Under the pieces are notes generated by a model, which was not told the DNA's origin, searched no databases, and saw nothing but the letters and a program-made list of their open reading frames with translations. The translations under genes were made by a program, and so were the position numbers. From Polaromonas sp. P2-4 (GTDB lineage: Bacteria > Pseudomonadota > Gammaproteobacteria > Burkholderiales > Burkholderiaceae_C), in the NCBI GenBank assembly GCA_024703855.1, contig CP087965.1:5634001-5698000 (forward strand): 64,000 bases of DNA, given 5' to 3'. This document shows positions 8,248 through 17,584 of the stretch, piece after piece (position 1 is the stretch's first letter; every line of letters begins with the position of its first letter).

Positions 8248-11065
8248 ATGGCGAAGCCGGACAAGCTGGGTGATCCCTCCATCAGGGCCGCGGACGAAGT
8301 GGCAACAACTCTGGGGGCGGACCTCGAAGCCGGGCTCACGTCGCAGGAGGCATCGCGCCGGTTCTTGGAAAACGGACCCAACGAACTGCGCGTGGCCCCG
8401 CGAACACCGACCTGGCGCCGTGTCCTGTCGCAGTTCCAGGACCCCCTCATCTACCTGTTGCTGGCCGCCATTGCCATCTCGCTTGGCGTCTGGGGATTCG
8501 ACGGATTTGCCGGCTGGCCTGTGGATGCCATCGTCATTGCGGCAATCGTCCTGCTCAACGGCGTGCTCGGCCATTTGCAGCAAGCCAGGGCGCAGGAGGC
8601 CGTGGCGGCACTGGCCCGGATGACCGCGGTGACTGCGGCCGTCATGCGTGACGGACAGTTGCTGCGCGTGCCCAGCGCGCAGCTGGTGCGTGGCGACTTG
8701 CTGGTACTTGGCGAAGGTGATGCTGTCGGCGCCGACGCGCGGCTGGTGCTGGCCACCGCACTGCGCGTGCAGGAAGCCTCACTGACCGGCGAGAGCGAAG
8801 CCGTGCTCAAGGATGCCGCCGCGCTGCGTGAGCCGGCTGCGCTGGGCGACCGGCTGAACATGGTCTTCAAGGGAACGGCCGTCGCCCAGGGCACAGGCCG
8901 CGCCGTGGTCACGGCGACCGGGATGGACACCCAGATGGGGGCCATCGCCGAACTGCTCGGAAACGACCGTGCAGGCACCAACACCGCTGCAAAAGGAAGT
9001 CGCGCGCATCGGGCGCATGCTGGGCATCGCGGTGCTGATCATTGCCGTTGTGGTGATGGGGACCATCCTGCTGATGTCCGAGCTGCGCAGCGCTGCCGAT
9101 GTCATCGCCGTGCTGTTGCTGGGCGTGGCCCTGGCGGTGGCGGCCGTACCCGAGGGGCTACCGGCGATCCTGTCGGTGGTGCTGGCCCTGGGGGTGCAGC
9201 GGATGGCCAAGCACAACGCGATTGTCAAGGACCTCTCGTCGGTGGAGACGCTGGGCTCAACCTCGGTCATCTGCACGGACAAGACCGGCACGCTGACCCG
9301 CGCGGAAATGACGATCGAGCGGATCATGACAGCTTCGGGCGGCACCCATGTCACCGGGGTGGGGTACGCGCCCCACGGTCAGATCGAACACCAGGGCGCC
9401 AGGCTGGAGACCGGGCCACTGCACGCCGAGCACATCGTGGTCCTGAGTGGCGGCAGCCTGGCCAGCAACGCCGCCCTGCGCCAGGACGCGGACGGCGCGT
9501 GGGAGATTCACGGCGACCCCACCGAAGCGGCCTTCCTGGTGGCCGAACGCAAACTGGGTGTCACTGAGCGGCGTGAGCGGCGCTTCGAGCGCATCGGTGA
9601 AATTCCCTTCACGTCAGAACGCAAGATGATGTCGAGCATCGAGCTCGACCACGAACACGACGACCAGGTGGTGGTGATCACCAAGGGCGCGCCGGACGTG
9701 CTGCTCGGCCGTTGCACTCGGGCCCGGGTGGGGATGGAGCTCGTCGAACTCGATGGCGCGCTGCGGGCGAAGATCCTGGCTGACGTTGACACGCTTTCCG
9801 ACGCGGCGCTGCGCACGCTGGCCGTGGCCTACCGTCCCTTGAGCCCGGGTGAGGACCCGCAAGCCACGGCATCGCTTGAACGTGACCTCGTCTTCGTCGG
9901 CACCGTGGGCATCATCGACCCGCCGCGCGAGGAGGCGGCGCTGGCCATTGCCGAGGCCCGCCGGGCCGGCATCCGGGTGATCATGATCACCGGCGACCAC
10001 CCGCGCACGGCCATACGCATAGCGGCCGACCTGGGCATCGTGGCGGCCGGCGCCCAGGCGCTGACAGGGATCCAACTCGATTCGCTGGACGATACGGCCT
10101 TCGCCGAGGCGGTGCGCACGACCTCCGTCTACGCCCGGGTGGCACCTGCGCACAAGCTGCGCATCGTCGACGCGCTGCAGGCCGACGGAAACATCGTCGC
10201 GATGACCGGCGACGGCGTCAACGACGCACCGGCGCTGAAGTCGGCCGACATTGGCATTGCCATGGGAATGACCGGGACCGAGGTGACGAAGGAAGCGGCC
10301 AAGATGATCCTGGCCGACGACAACTTCGCCACGATCATCCAAGCAGTACGCGAGGGTCGCGGCATCTTCGACAACATCCGCAAGTTCCTGCGTTACCTGC
10401 TGTCCTCCAACATGGGCGAGGTGCTGACGGTCTTCCTTGGCGTGGTCGGGGCGGGTGTGATCGGCTTGGCGGCTCCGGGCGGCGCGGTGGTGCTGCCGCT
10501 GCTCGCCACGCAGATCCTTTGGCTCAATCTGATCACCGACTCCTGGCCTGCGCTGGCGATGGGCGTGGACCCGCCAGACGACGACGTCATGGCACGCAAG
10601 CCGCGCCCGTCGGGTGAACGCGTGATCGACGCCCGCATGTGGTCGGGGGTGCTCCAGATCGGCGCGGTGGTGGCCGTGGTGACGCTGCTGACGATCGACA
10701 TGTACCTGCCGGGCGGGCTGATCGAAGGCACGCACGACCTGGCAAGCGCACGCACCGCGGGTTTCACGGTGCTGGTCTTCGCCCACCTGTTCAACTGCTT
10801 CAACGCCCGCTCGGAGACCATCAGCGCGTTCGTGCACCTGTTCGCCAACCCGTGGCTGTGGGGCGCGGTCGCCTTGTCGGCGCTGCTGCAGGTGGCGGTC
10901 GTCAACCTGGCCTTCCTCAATCTCGCCTTCGGCACCGTGCCACTGACACTCGACCAGTGGCTGGTCTGCGCCGCGATGGGCAGCGTTGTGCTGTGGTTCA
11001 ACGAACTGCGCAAGCTGGTGGGTCGTGTATTGGGCCGACGAGATGACGTCAGCGTTCTGAATTGA
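8248..11065 (+). CDS. Cation-transporting P-type ATPase, Ca2+/P2 type (one frameshift)
   Basis: About 939 residues. In order: N-terminal cation-ATPase domain (GLTSQEASRRFLENGPNEL), TM pair, actuator loop ASLTGESEAVLK, TM4 motif AVPEGLPAILSVVLALG, phosphorylation site CTDKTGTLT, hinge MTGDGVNDAPALKSADIG, then six C-terminal TM helices. The PEGLPA motif places it with SERCA/PMR1-like pumps rather than heavy-metal CPx ATPases. The transported ion is not proven; Ca2+ is most likely. The frame is lost near 8965-8970, between the actuator and TM3, by one base. ATG 8248 is 9 bp after the dehydrogenase stop. Confidence 0.9.
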
Positions 11066-11104
11066 CACGGGTCAATACAGGCCCGCCAGCACGCCTCGTA
11101 TATA
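11062..11104 (+). promoter_or_regulatory. FNR/Crp-family promoter before the MgtC remnant
   Basis: TTGAC-ACGG-GTCAA (11062-11075) is a perfect palindrome of the FNR/FixK/Dnr kind and overlaps the ATPase stop codon. TATATA (11099-11104) is centred 33 bp downstream, giving a start near 11110. It drives only a truncated gene today. Confidence 0.55.
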
Positions 11105-11172
11105 CCGCACACCAAACGTTTGCGCCATCTGGCTGACAATATGCTTCTACGACGAACAACAGGATACTTCCC

Positions 11173-11373
11173 TTGGAACTCCTATCCGCCTCCGTCATGT
11201 CCACCGTGTCAGCTCTGGCCGCAGCACTCGCCGTCGGCGCCCTGGTGGGCCTCGAACGCGGCTGGCGCGAGCGCGAGCGCGCTGAAGGGAGCCGCGTCGT
11301 GGGATTGCGAACGTTTTCGCTGTTTCATGCTCCTTGTCAATGCGGCGCCCTAGCGGAATTGCCGAAAAATTGA
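11173..11373 (+). pseudogene. MgtC/SapB-family membrane protein, truncated
   Basis: TTG 11173 opens MELLSASVMSTVSALAAALA, then VGALVGLERGWRERERAEGS and RVVGLRTF, the conserved N-terminus of MgtC/SapB membrane proteins with its first TM helix. Similarity stops near 11315; the remaining residues up to TGA 11373 are unrelated, so about three quarters of the gene is gone. Intact relatives have several TM helices and are linked to Mg2+ limitation or membrane energetics. The upstream FNR-type promoter is preserved. Confidence 0.6.
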
Positions 11374-11413
11374 AACGCTGCTTCAGTGAATGTGTGCATG
11401 CCAAAGCTGTCCA

Positions 11414-12021
11414 TTACTGAACTGCCGGGAGTGGTGCGCCTGGCCTCACCCGGCCCATCGCATCCGCCCGCCGTAACATCTCGCGCTCCACGCTCTCGAC
11501 CATGATCCTCACGTCTCGGCCGACGATCGCGGGACCGATTAACGGCGGCAGTGGGAACCCGGGGACGATGTTCGCGCGGTAACTTACACGCGTGGCATGG
11601 TCATGCCGTTCAAGCGCCCATTCGCCTCTCTTGTTTGCGAGGTTGCCGCCGACGGACTGAAAGCGGATGGTGTTCAACGGCGCTTCTTCGACGCGCGACA
11701 CGACCTCGATCGGCACTTTGAACAAAAGAAAACCCGATTCCCCTTTTTGCTCCAACAGCAGAGGCTCGCCCGGTGCGCTCACGATGCGGCTCAAGCGCAT
11801 GCCCGGCACGAAGCTTGCAGGGTTGTCGTAATCGGTCAACACTTGCCACGCGACGCGCTTATCCACCGCGACCAGCAGGTTGGCTTCGACCTGGAACGCA
11901 TTCTCTTGACGTGCCACTGAACGGTGACTTCCGCTGCCGCCGCGATGCCAATCCATGTCAGGAACAGCGCCAGCGAGCGTGAAAAACCAGCGCCGATTCG
12001 CCCGGCGAAAGCATGTGTCAT
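11414..12021 (-). CDS. Exported SRPBCC/START-like protein (one frameshift)
   Basis: ATG 12021 begins a signal peptide (FSRSLALFLTWIGIAAAAEV). A one-base indel near 11910 leads into QENAFQVEANLLVAVDKRVA, then LTDYDNPASFVPGMRLSRIV and YRANIVPGFPLPPLIGP. This is a polyketide-cyclase/START-type helix-grip fold of about 200 residues, which usually binds a hydrophobic ligand. Export to the periplasm is predicted from the N-terminus. The gene runs on the minus strand, 88 bp downstream of the protein at 12110-12695. The ligand is unknown. Confidence 0.75.
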
Positions 12022-12109
12022 CTTCTACTCGCCTTTTCTAATTTCTGGTTTCCGGCCGCGCCATGTGAGGCGCGGTTGGACCGGGCGGTGGCAACAGCCG
12101 TGAGATCGA

Positions 12110-12695
12110 TCACTTCGGCTCGGGCGCGGGCTCCGTGACTTCGATGAGTTTCCCGCTGGCGAGCTTGAAGTGGAATTTGGTGGTGACCGGCTTCATCCAC
12201 AAGTCCTTGTCCGCGGATGCGTGACCTGAACCCGGGCACGCCGACCGTGATCGTCGCCTCATACGTGCCATCGCCGGCGAGTGGGCTATTCACCGCGTAG
12301 TGCAAGCCGCTGCCGCCCCACATCGGATGCAGCGTGCCAGATATTTTCTTCTTGTTGTCTCGATTGACGGCGCTGAATTTCACGTCGGCATAGGGGATGC
12401 GCGTCTTGGATTTGGGATCAACTGGCTTGACCTCGACGTGGAAGATCTCGCCCTTTCCCACTGGATGCTCCACCCACTTCGACGGATTGCCCATTCGCAT
12501 CCACATGCTTTTCGCGGCTTCGAGCTCAAAGATGACGATCATGTTGCCGGTCGAAGCGCGACCAATCAGGACGGTTTTCTGCGTAGCGTCCTCGGCTTCG
12601 GAGAGGACTTTCGCCATTGGCTCGGTGGTCTGGGCAAAAACAGTGGCGGCGCTAACAACCGCCGCGAGCAGCATCGTTTGAAGTTTTGCGTTCAT
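12110..12695 (-). CDS. Exported P19-like metal-binding candidate (one frameshift)
   Basis: ATG 12695 (MNAKLQTMLLAAVVSAATVFA) gives a signal peptide cleaved near AQT. The mature part has KGEIFHVEVKPVDPKSKTRI and MWGGSGLHYAVNSPLAGDG, then YEATITVGVPGF. The pattern (H-x-E strand, GLHY, beta-rich end) resembles periplasmic P19/Tp34 iron or copper proteins, but identity is too low for a firm name. The frame breaks near 12215; the restored end reads GHASADKDLWMKPVTTKFHF and stops at 12110. It lies next to a Met-rich lipoprotein and close to copper genes, which fits a metal role. Confidence 0.6.
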
Positions 12696-12760
12696 GCGGT
12701 TCTCGTTAAAGGGTAACAAAAGTCGTCAAAGCGGATTTCGGCGTCAGGCCTGGCGGCGCC

Positions 12761-13183
12761 TCACCTGGCAGGCGCAGCGGGCATGCGGTCCATCATCATT
12801 TTCATCATGGTCTGCATCATTTCCATGCGCTTTTCCATCATCTGATGGCGCGCACCCATGTCGCCGCTCATGCCCTGCATGCCTTTCATATCGCCCATGC
12901 CAGCGCCGCTCATGCCATCCATCATTTTCATGCCGTCCTGCATGGTCTTCATGTGTTCGGCCATCATCTTGCTGCGCTCTTCCGGGGTCTTGGCATTCAT
13001 CATCTTTTCATGCATGTCGCGCATGGTCTTCATCTGCGCATCCATTTTGGCCATGTGGTCGGGTGTGGTCATGCTGCTGGCGGACGCGGCGCCCATGGGC
13101 ATGGCCGGGGCGGTGTTGCAAGCAATCAATGTGCTGGCGGCGGTGAGGGCAATGGCAAGGGGAATAAATCGAAAATGGGTCAT
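12761..13183 (-). CDS. Methionine-rich lipoprotein
   Basis: 140 residues from ATG 13183, chosen because AGGAG lies 8 bases upstream. The signal peptide ends in the lipobox LIAC. About one residue in five of the mature chain is Met, in motifs such as MRDMHEKMMNAKTPEERSKM and MMEKRMEMMQTMMKMMMDRM. Met clusters of this kind bind Cu(I)/Ag(I). Predicted helical, in the periplasm and lipid-anchored. A paralogue with the same MHEKM-NAKTPEER core lies at 21480-21932, on the far side of copA. A role as periplasmic copper buffer is inferred. Confidence 0.75.
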   Translation of the reverse strand: MTHFRFIPLAIALTAASTLIACNTAPAMPMGAASASSMTTPDHMAKMDAQMKTMRDMHEKMMNAKTPEERSKMMAEHMKTMQDGMKMMDGMSGAGMGDMKGMQGMSGDMGARHQMMEKRMEMMQTMMKMMMDRMPAAPAR

Positions 13184-13354
13184 GACAGACTCCTGGTTAG
13201 TTGACGGATATGAAATGCAGTGTGTTGTGGGTAAGCACAGGCGCTGGTGTAATGTCCAAATCTGCCCTCTGTACTTGGGCACAGAGCCAAACTGAACTGA
13301 GAAATGGACGCAGACCACGGAGCGCGAGGCTCCGGATCAAGCGTCAGAGGGCGG

Positions 13355-13798
13355 CTAGAGTGCCAGTCGCGAGTAGCGGACCCGGATGGGCAGCCCAGGT
13401 GTGGCGGGCTGCATGTCGTCCATTCGGCGGAGCGCCGGGACGACGGGCGTAGCTGCGGTCCAGAGAAGCGCAAGGAGGGGCGCCGGACCAGGATCGGCCT
13501 GGACGACCGTCAAGTCCGGCTTGGGCAAAGAGTGCGAACCATCGTCGCAGGCCTTCAGGCACGGTGCCTTGAAGGTGTGCGAGTCATCGTCGTGGTCGGC
13601 AACGGCTCTCGCATGATCAAGCAATACGGCGGGCGCATGCGTAGTCTCGGAAGACCCGGCTGTAGCGACGTGGGAGTGAGTTTCGCGGGCTTCCAGCAGG
13701 CAGGCATTGGCGACCCCTGAGGCCAGAGCAAACAGCCAAACCAACAACACCATCAATGCGGTGTTGCGCTTGGCGCGGGTGTTCGAAAAGAGCTTCAT
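13355..13798 (-). CDS. Small exported protein of heavy-metal clusters, unknown function
   Basis: 147 residues from ATG 13798. The N-terminus MKLFSNTRAKRNTALMVLLV with FALASGVANA is a signal peptide. The mature part holds three Cys and several His and Asp (HDDDSHTFKAPCLKACDDGS), and ends in VRYSRLAL, an ending I associate with small unnamed proteins of copper or cobalt clusters. No enzyme motif is visible. An FNR-type box with a -10-like sequence lies just upstream (13821-13861). Confidence 0.6.
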   Translation of the reverse strand: MKLFSNTRAKRNTALMVLLVWLFALASGVANACLLEARETHSHVATAGSSETTHAPAVLLDHARAVADHDDDSHTFKAPCLKACDDGSHSLPKPDLTVVQADPGPAPLLALLWTAATPVVPALRRMDDMQPATPGLPIRVRYSRLAL

Positions 13799-13819
13799 GT
13801 TTGTGTATTACGGGCAGCT

Positions 13820-13861
13820 CATGCTAACCGGGCGCCGTGACAAAGTATTGATCTTTGTCAA
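13820..13861 (-). promoter_or_regulatory. FNR/Anr-type promoter
   Basis: TTGAT-CTTT-GTCAA (13848-13861) matches 9 of 10 FNR positions. TAGCAT on the minus strand (13826-13821) is centred about 31 bp away. Predicted start near 13813, 15 bases before ATG 13798. Confidence 0.55.
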
Positions 13862-14640
13862 ACGAAATGCTGAATCGAACATCAAGGTGGGCAGGTAAGC
13901 TTCGAGCCATGAAGCGCAAGGGGGTGGTAGAAATCAGCAAAGAGTCACTGACGATGGGTCGGTGGGTGGGCAAGCGCTCATAATTGAAAATACAGCGCGA
14001 TGCACCCCCTACGATTGTGTCGGGCACTTGCCTGCCACGATGAAAGCGCATCAATGGTAAATACTCGGTGAAAACGGTCTCGTCGGATCGGCAAAACGCC
14101 TCGGTGATCGAGGCGTTTCCCATGTCGAGAAAGCACTCGTGGAGGCGGCATCGTGTGATGTGGAACGTCACCGTTTCATCGGTATGGAAGACAACGTCGT
14201 TCTGGTTGGTGCTGATGAAGCCTTCCTCCATCTGCGCCTCATGCACGCGATGGAACTGGCCCCAGGTCCGCTGCTCACCCGGCGGCGGGAAGTAAGCCAC
14301 ACGCTGCACGGCGCAGCCGAGTTGGTAGAGGAACGCCTGTGTGATCGCCAGGGCGCTCGCTTCGCCGATCCTCTTGGCAAACTCGTTATAGAGCACACCG
14401 ACCAGAAGAAATGTCTTCTTGACTTCTTGCAGCGGCAGGTCGTCACGCGCCCTCGCGAATCGCTTGCGGTAGAGCGGCGCCGGCAAGAACAGACGCACGA
14501 TGAAGAGGAAGCGCCGCTGGCCCAACGCCGGGACAAAGCGCCTGATTGAGCAGCCGCGGCACCGTGTTTAGCAGTGTGCTGCGACGACGCCAGTGTTCGA
14601 CCGCCCGGCCCAACCTGCTGAAGCCTTTGCGCGGCAGCAT
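13824..14640 (-). CDS. L-2-amino-thiazoline-4-carboxylic acid hydrolase-like protein (frameshifted)
   Basis: The core reads FHITRCRLHECFLDMGNASI, TEAFCRSDETVFTEYLPLMR and GGASRCIFNYE, the Cys-rich C-terminal signature of the ATC-hydrolase family (PF14196). The proposed start is ATG 14640 (MLPRKGFSRLGRAVEHWRRR); a one-base shift near 14520 joins it to LGQRRFLFIVRLF. The C-terminus is uncertain: family members end soon after the CIFNYE position, so a further indel near 13980 is likely and the last 50 residues, which run over an FNR box, may be artefact. Twenty bases separate it from the gene at 14660-15103. The natural substrate is unknown. Confidence 0.6.
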
Positions 14641-14659
14641 TGTCAGCCGCTGGAGACAC

Positions 14660-15103
14660 TCAAAACTGCCAGCGGAAAACGCGTGGCGCAGCTTCGCCCT
14701 GGCGCTCCAGCTTCAGCTCAATCGCATTGGGCCAGGGCGCCATCATGGAAAACTCGAGCAGACCCTCTCGGTGATGTCCGCCGGGCGCGCCGCCAATCCA
14801 GGCTATCGGTTTGATCTCGCGGCCATCGGCCGTGATCAGCGTTGCGGTGTTCACCATGTCATCGTTGAGATCGTTGCTGTGGGTATCGAGCACGACGACG
14901 AACTGCCAGCGCGCATTGTCGGCACCAACCGCCCTGGGCGTGACCTTCACCGTGACACCTTGTTGGACCGACGACTGGGTCGCGACCTGCGCACCATCCT
15001 GCGCATGCACGCTGAACGTCGCGACCAGTAAGGCCAGCGAAAACGACAGGGCGACCAGGGCCTTCGCGGGCGCCCAGCGGAACGTCAAAGAAACGGTTGT
15101 CAT
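14660..15103 (-). CDS. Exported protein of unknown function
   Basis: 147 residues from ATG 15103, chosen for AAGGAGGG 7 bases upstream. The signal peptide is KALVALSFSLALLVATFSVH followed by AQ. The mature domain includes VTVKVTPRAVGADNARWQFV, LDTHSNDLNDDMV and IAWIGGAPGGHHREGLLEF, probably a beta-sandwich in the periplasm. No family was recognised. It is the first gene after an FNR-type promoter at 15132-15173 and is followed by the ATC-hydrolase-like gene 20 bp downstream. Confidence 0.7.
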   Translation of the reverse strand: MTTVSLTFRWAPAKALVALSFSLALLVATFSVHAQDGAQVATQSSVQQGVTVKVTPRAVGADNARWQFVVVLDTHSNDLNDDMVNTATLITADGREIKPIAWIGGAPGGHHREGLLEFSMMAPWPNAIELKLERQGEAAPRVFRWQF

Positions 15104-15131
15104 GTTGCCCTCCTTGTTTATGAACGATTTG

Positions 15132-15173
15132 ATCCTAAAAGCTCCGTGAACTGGTGCGATTGACATGGATCAA
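15132..15173 (-). promoter_or_regulatory. FNR/Anr-type promoter
   Basis: TTGAC-ATGG-ATCAA (15160-15173) matches 9 of 10 positions. TAGGAT on the minus strand (15137-15132) is centred exactly 32 bp from the box centre. Predicted start near 15125, with ATG at 15103. Confidence 0.6.
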
Positions 15174-15219
15174 GATGCGCCCCTCGTGCCCGCAAACACC
15201 TGCGTCGATGCCTCACCTC

Positions 15220-15387
15220 CGTTCTCCGGAAAGCGGCCCCACCAAGGGGAAGAGAAGCTGCGCGAACGTGCGGACGCCATCCCGCAGTCGCTATACATAT
15301 GGGCGACGACTCCTGGTGGGTGTCGATGCCCAGCGACCGAAGGCACAGCGCTTCGCCGACCGCGGTGTCGCGGACCACTGCGGTCAC
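15220..15387 (-). pseudogene. Second AMP phosphorylase, 5' remnant
   Basis: GTG 15387 overlaps the stop of the metallo-beta-lactamase gene (GTGA). It reads LCLRSLGIDTHQE, matching LRLRRLGIDTYQE of the AMP phosphorylase at 3882. After a one-base shift the other frame gives MYSDCGMASARSRSF, comparable with MHRDCRVCHSEGFEAQSR. Only about 40-50 N-terminal codons remain before sequence running into the FNR promoter at 15173. The overlap implies an ancestral operon of RNase-like protein plus AMP phosphorylase. Confidence 0.6.
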
Positions 15388-16744
15388 GGCTCGATCATCA
15401 CGCTCTGCCCGAGCACCGGAATGCCCGCGGTCCAGCCCAGTTCGGCTTCAATGCGCCGCCTCAGGGCGTCGGCCGGGCCTGGTTCACCGTGCGTCAGGTA
15501 GAGGCTGCGTGGCGGCCGCGGTGCGGTGCGCAACCAGTCGACAATCTGTCGGGCGTCGGCATGCGCCGACATGCCCTGCAGCGACACCACTTCGGCATTG
15601 ATCGTCACGTCATCGCCGAAGATGCGAATGCTGCGCTCGCCAGCGAGGATCCGCGCCCCGCGCGTTCCACCGGCTTGGTATCCGACCAGCACAATGGTGT
15701 TTCGGCGGTCCGGTGCCAGCGCCTTCAGGTGGTGCAGCACGCGACCGCCAGTGGCCATGCCACTGGCCGACACGATGACTGCCGGGTAGCGCAGATGGCT
15801 CAGGGCCCGCGACTCCTCGACCGTGCGCACCATCTTCGCCACCTCGTGCATGCCGCGGCATTCCTCCGGCGTCAACCGGTGCAACGCGCGATAGCGGTGG
15901 TAGATTTCGGTCGTATTGATTGCCATCGGGCTGTTCAGGAATACCGGCAGGTCCGGAATCGCACCGCGCTGCTTGAGCCTGAAGATCGTGTAGAGCAGCA
16001 GTTGTGCCCGCCCGACCGCAAATGCCGGTATCACGACGATACCGCCCGCGCCGCGGTGCGGGAAATAACCTCTCCGAGCTCGTCTTCGCTGTCATTCACC
16101 TCGTGCAGACGGTCACCATAGGTCGACTCTACAACAATGTGGTCCGCATGCTCGATAGGCGCAGGCTCGCGCATCATCAGGTCATCGGGCCGCCCGAGGT
16201 CACCGGAGAACAGCACGGTGGACCCGCCGACTGTCAGAACCACGGACGAGGCGCCCAGGATGTGCCCGGCCGGCTGAAGGCGTACGGCAACGCCAGGCAT
16301 GACATCAATTTGCTCACCGAAGGGCAACGGCTGGAAGCGGTGCAAGGCGCGCTCGGCGTCTTCCTGGGTGTACAGCGGCAGCGCCGGCTTGTGTTTCGAC
16401 GTCTTGTGCCGGTTGGCGTAGTCGGCGTCCTCCTCCTGGAGGTGACCACTGTCCGGCAGCAGAAGACGACACAGTTCTATCGTGGCTGGCGTCGTCAGTA
16501 CCGGTCCGCGAAATCCCTGCTTGACCAGAAGCGGCAGCGCGCCGGAATGGTCAAGATGGGCGTGCGTGAGCACGACGGCGTCAAGTTTGCGCGGATCAAA
16601 CGGGAAAGGTTCCCAGTTCATCAGGCGCAGGTTCTTGTAGCCCTGAAACAGGCCACAGTCGACGAGCAGCCTGTGCCCCTGGTGTTCGATGAGGTACTTC
16701 GAGCCAGTCACGGTGCCAGCGGCGCCAAGAAAAGTGAGCTTCAT
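15384..16744 (-). CDS. Beta-CASP metallo-beta-lactamase, RNA-processing type (one frameshift)
   Basis: About 453 residues. N-terminal MBL fold: MKLTFLGAAGTVTGSKYLIE, the zinc motif THAHLDHSGALP, then PAGHILGASS and SGDLGRPDD. After a one-base indel near 16040 the beta-CASP domain follows: IPAFAVGRAQ, SASGMATGGRVLHHL and SAHADARQIVDWL, with the last His in YLTHGEPGPADAL. This is the COG1236/CPSF73-like family of zinc-dependent ribonucleases. GGAG precedes ATG 16744, which overlaps the small upstream gene (ATGA). A remnant AMP phosphorylase is coupled downstream, suggesting a link between RNA decay and nucleotide phosphorolysis. Confidence 0.87.
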
Positions 16745-16968
16745 GATTGCGCTCCCGCGTCCGACGCTGTGCCGTAGCCAGGAATCGAGCGCGACTTGCG
16801 TCGCGCATATTTCGCCTGGACTGGATCCCAGAAAGGAGTATCCGTCGAGGCCATACTGGTTTTGAGGCGGTGGGTAGCCACAAAGGCAGCAATATCGTGG
16901 GGCTCACCTGAATGCCTTAACCGGCGCAACAGGTTGCTCAAATCATGAATGCTGGTTTCCACGTTCAT
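16741..16968 (-). CDS. Small conserved protein coupled to the MBL gene
   Basis: 75 residues, starting at ATG 16968 behind a strong GGAGGAG. Sequence features: MNVETSIHDLSNLLRRLRHS, an amphipathic helical start, and a basic stretch QAKYARRKSRSIPG. No membrane segment and no family recognised. The stop overlaps the MBL start (ATGA), so the two are probably translated together. No FNR box was found in 16969-17093. Confidence 0.6.
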   Translation of the reverse strand: MNVETSIHDLSNLLRRLRHSGEPHDIAAFVATHRLKTSMASTDTPFWDPVQAKYARRKSRSIPGYGTASDAGAQS

Positions 16969-17093
16969 ACTCCTCCAGCCAAACGAGGCTGTGTAAAACT
17001 AAGCCCTAGTACTGCAAAACCATGGTCAGCATGGGCGGGCCGCAATGTAAAAAACTAACTGTGGCTGCTCGTTCTGAAACCATTCATGAACCA

Positions 17094-17584
17094 TCAAAAA
17101 GCTATCGCCGAATCTTTGACCATCCGCGTCACGCACCAATCCGCGTAGACAGTGCCCAGAACTCTTCCGAGCCAGCGTCCCGGAACGCCGGACGGAAGGT
17201 TGTAGTCGATCCAGACGCGCAGTTGGGCGTTGCCTGCCTTGGGCGCCAGTTCAAAGCCCATCCGGTACTTGCCAATCACCAGCAAGTGCGGTTCACCACG
17301 GGTTTCCCAGGTTTTCCGAAAAGGTGGCTTGTAGTCGCTCACCGTCTCCTCGACGCATAACGGAATACCCAGGACTCGTCCTTTCATGCGTATCAAAGAG
17401 CCGACAGCCTGGCCCCCGTTGACTGTCGGCCTCGATCCTCATCGTGGAGCCCATCATCATCAGCGACGGCTTTCCCATATGCGCCGCCAACCGCCTGTGA
17501 TCGTCCAGAAATGCAAACACGTCCTGGGGGCTGGCAGCAATACCGGCCGTCGCCTCCCCGATGAAACTGAAACCGCGGACTCAC
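17094..17584 (-). CDS. SRPBCC-family protein coupled to copA (two frameshifts)
   Basis: GTG 17584 overlaps the copA stop (GTGA). After indels near 17571 and 17415 (a G-run) the protein reads GFSFIGEATAGIAASPQDV, FAFLDDHRRLAAHMGKPSLM, IRMKGRVLGIPLCVEETVSD and KYRMGFELAPKAGNAQLRVW. This is the CoxG/polyketide-cyclase SRPBCC fold, about 160 residues, with no signal peptide. The coupling to a copper ATPase is the main clue to its job; a ligand- or metal-handling role is speculative. Confidence 0.7.

Noticed and set aside
8969..11065. Second, separate ATPase gene starting at GTG 8969
   Set aside because: Its sequence continues the P-type ATPase of 8248 exactly at the actuator/TM3 border; it is the same gene after a one-base shift.
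9614..11068. Long open frame of 484 codons on the minus strand inside the ATPase gene
   Set aside because: High-GC mirror frame of a clear P-type ATPase; composition (His/Arg/Gln-rich) and lack of motifs mark it as a shadow.
12845..13204. His/Ala-rich plus-strand frame
   Set aside because: It is the complement of Met codons (CAT) of the Met-rich lipoprotein, which explains the His richness.
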